Source: an uncultured bacterium (GTDB lineage: Bacteria > Planctomycetota > Phycisphaerae > Phycisphaerales > SM1A02). Taken from it: DNA of 16,183 bases. The notes under the pieces are model-generated. The model was not told where the DNA came from, did not search any database, and was given only the letters and a program-made list of their open reading frames with translations. Positions 14,498 to 16,183 of the stretch are shown piece by piece; position 1 is the first letter of the stretch; each line of letters opens with the position of its first letter. A program made the position numbers and the translations under genes. Location: positions 1 through 16,183 of the forward strand of contig CAJACJ010000237.1 in the NCBI GenBank assembly GCA_903938205.1. The letters run 5' to 3'.

Positions 14498-15373
14498 TCA
14501 ACTTACGGCGGTCATGGATGGCGTGGATTGTTGCGCGGACTTCCAGCGCAACTTTTCTGGAACTTCCCTGCCGCACTCTGGACAATTCACGCCAGTGAGT
14601 TTGTGAAGCAAGTAGCCGCACTCGCAGCGTGGTTCGTCGCACTCAATATGAATGGCCAATTTGCAATGTGGGCACGCGCCGTGACCCAAGGGCAATTGGA
14701 TCACATCTGCGCAGCGCGGGCAATTCATGCTGACTTTCATGCGCTCTGAAAAAGTCTCCGGCAACTTCGAGGATTTTTCTTTTTCAATGGCAGCCAAAAT
14801 AGCGCTGGCGATGTGGCTAGCCAACGCGATCAAGCCGACGATTGAGCCAACTTGCCAGGGAATCACTTTCCATATCGCGTCAAAAAGATCTTGGAACTTT
14901 TGGGACGCCACCGTGGCCATAAGGAGCAATGCGCCCACAATGGCAAGCCCCACCGCGACCGCGCGAATGGATCGATCCAACGTTTTTCTTAATTGAAGAC
15001 GCAAGAGCAACATGCAATCGGTCACCACCCCTACAAACACCGTGGCGCAAGTCACCGGTTTATACATTTCAATCCCGTCAAGATTGAACCATCGAGACCA
15101 ATTCCAAATGCTGGAAATAAAAACCGAAACTAAAAATAGATTGCACAACCAACTGCTCACGGCGAAGAATTTCTGCCACGGCGCGCGCGTCCAAAGCCAG
15201 AAATGCATGCGTGCAAAAATCAATCCAACAATGACCACCACCATTGTTCCAAGGGCCTTGCTGGCCATTGTTGACGAGGCAAGAATGGCGTACACGCCAA
15301 GAGCAAACATGAGCACAAGAATTGATAGCGAGAAGCGATTGAAGAGCGAGGCGATGGCGCGGTTGCGCATCAT
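14498..15373 (-). CDS. Membrane protein with C-terminal zinc-ribbon motifs, function unknown
   Basis: I do not recognise a named family. The 291 residues have about six hydrophobic segments (near 14-35, 41-60, 68-90, 108-125, 137-157 and 172-196). A cytoplasmic-type charged linker follows, then a cysteine-rich tail: CPRC (218-221), CPHC (234-237), Cys245, CEC (250-252) and CPEC (264-267). The pairs fit one or two zinc ribbons, and the GYLLHKLTGVNCPECGR ending resembles tails I associate with Phycisphaerae membrane proteins. The start is set at the ATG at 15373, whose A is also the last base of the ilvE stop (TGATG). A second ATG follows directly at 15370, and an upstream TTG at 15376 is less likely. 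This overlap implies translational coupling to ilvE. It converges with the MATE gene across 111 bases in which I see no clear terminator. Confidence 0.82.
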   Translation of the reverse strand: MMRNRAIASLFNRFSLSILVLMFALGVYAILASSTMASKALGTMVVVIVGLIFARMHFWLWTRAPWQKFFAVSSWLCNLFLVSVFISSIWNWSRWFNLDGIEMYKPVTCATVFVGVVTDCMLLLRLQLRKTLDRSIRAVAVGLAIVGALLLMATVASQKFQDLFDAIWKVIPWQVGSIVGLIALASHIASAILAAIEKEKSSKLPETFSERMKVSMNCPRCADVIQLPLGHGACPHCKLAIHIECDEPRCECGYLLHKLTGVNCPECGREVPEKLRWKSAQQSTPSMTAVS

Positions 15374-16183
15374 CAATCTTCCGGAGCGTTCACTTGTACG
15401 CGCTTCTTGAAATCCGCGGCCAGCTTGTGCGTCAGCGGACCAACTTTGCCAGAGCCAATCTTCTTGCCATCAATACTTGAAACACCAATGATTTCCGCGG
15501 CGGTTCCAGTTAAAAACACCTCGTCAGCGGCGAAGACATCCTTCAATTGCATTGGATTCTCCACCACCTTCATGCCGGCGGCGGGCGCCAACGTGTCAAT
15601 GACAAAGCGACGTGTGATGCCACGCAAAATTCCAGCGGTCACCGGCGGCGTGTGAATGACTCCATCTTTGATGATGAAAATATTGTCGCCCGTGCACTCG
15701 CTCACTTCGCCGTTCAAGTTCAACATGATGGCCTCGTGCATGCCAGCGTCGATGGCCTCCACCTTGGCGAGAATGTTGTTGAGATAATTCAAACTCTTGA
15801 TGGCTGGATCAAGACAGCTGGCCGGAATACGCGGACGCTTGGCCACGATGATGGGCATGCCCTGCTCGTACATTTCCGGCGGATACAAATGAATACGATC
15901 CACAATAATGATGGTGCTTGATGTTGGGCAATGATTTGGATTCAAACCAAGCGAACCCTTGCCGCGCGAAATCACAAGGCGGATGTAGCCGTCCTTCAAA
16001 CCGCTTTTGGCCACAGCGTCGCGCACCGCTTGCGCCAACTGCGCGCGGTCCAACACGGGCTTCAGGCGAATTTCGGCGGCGCCGCCATAGAGGCGCTCCA
16101 AATGCGAGGCCAACTTGAAAACTTTGCCGCCGTACATGCGGATGCCCTCAAAAATCCCGTCGCCATAGAGAAAACCGTGGTCA
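15373..16183 (-). CDS. ilvE: Branched-chain amino acid aminotransferase (5' end missing)
   Basis: A class IV PLP-dependent transaminase that makes valine, leucine and isoleucine from their 2-oxo acids with glutamate as donor. The frame is open to the right edge; 269 residues are visible, starting with HGFLYGDGIFEGIR before an internal Met at 16137. Family members are near 290 residues, so perhaps 15-25 are cut off. The Schiff-base lysine is in AIKSLNYLNN (codon at 15798-15796). LNGEVSECTGDNIF supplies the glutamate facing the PLP ring nitrogen, and TPPVTAGILRGITR and FLTGTAAEI bind the phosphate and define the fold. These patterns favour IlvE over D-amino acid aminotransferase or 4-amino-4-deoxychorismate lyase, though the group is hard to divide. 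Its TGA overlaps the start of the zinc-ribbon membrane gene by one base. Confidence 0.92.
   Translation of the reverse strand, partial: DHGFLYGDGIFEGIRMYGGKVFKLASHLERLYGGAAEIRLKPVLDRAQLAQAVRDAVAKSGLKDGYIRLVISRGKGSLGLNPNHCPTSSTIIIVDRIHLYPPEMYEQGMPIIVAKRPRIPASCLDPAIKSLNYLNNILAKVEAIDAGMHEAIMLNLNGEVSECTGDNIFIIKDGVIHTPPVTAGILRGITRRFVIDTLAPAAGMKVVENPMQLKDVFAADEVFLTGTAAEIIGVSSIDGKKIGSGKVGPLTHKLAADFKKRVQVNAPED

Overview
This 16.2 kb window reads as ordinary bacterial chromosome. It is densely packed with housekeeping and conserved hypothetical genes, is of roughly even base composition, and shows no insertion sequence, phage gene, CRISPR array, tRNA or rRNA. The gene families point to Planctomycetota, perhaps a Phycisphaerae-like lineage. 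The pointers are a YdjY-domain lipoprotein, a stand-alone tandem-ACT protein, a membrane protein ending in CPxC/CPEC zinc-ribbon motifs, a two-domain PTPS/QueD protein, HEAT-repeat secretory proteins, and starts that mostly lack a Shine-Dalgarno sequence. This taxonomic reading is inference from family recall, not a database result.

Layout from left to right. A pyruvate dehydrogenase E1-alpha gene runs off the left edge (minus, 1-779) behind its own promoter. Next is a large exported S41 (CtpA-type) protease (minus, 986-3379) with a terminator after it. It is divergent from an unrecognised six-segment membrane protein (plus, 3585-4295) across a repeat-rich 205 bp promoter region. A minus-strand cluster follows: YdjY-domain lipoprotein, RuvC resolvase and anthranilate synthase TrpE (7140 down to 4302). 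Upstream of it is a 345 bp AT-rich spacer. This holds several hairpins and a strong minus-strand terminator with no protein gene feeding it, which is a candidate small RNA or transcribed leader.

To the right of the spacer are a fused tandem PTPS/QueD-like protein (plus, 7486-8265), a 65-residue CDGSH iron-sulfur protein (minus), a tandem-ACT regulatory protein (minus) and a DUF885 HExxxGH metallohydrolase-like secreted protein (plus, 9188-11206). Then come a GloC/YcbL-type metallo-beta-lactamase-fold hydrolase (minus), a HEAT-repeat exported protein followed closely by a MATE transporter (plus pair, about 11880-14386), and a translationally coupled minus pair at the right edge. That pair is branched-chain aminotransferase IlvE (partial) and a six-segment membrane protein with a C-terminal zinc ribbon.

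Functional links are loose. TrpE, IlvE and the ACT protein touch aromatic and branched-chain amino-acid metabolism. PDH E1 and the glyoxalase-II-like enzyme belong to central carbon metabolism and detoxification. Several products are exported or in the membrane. The least explained parts are the hairpin-rich spacer at 7223-7393, the degenerate N-terminal PTPS domain, and the stop-start coupling of ilvE to the zinc-ribbon membrane gene. I found no evidence of a defence system, biosynthetic cluster or mobile system.
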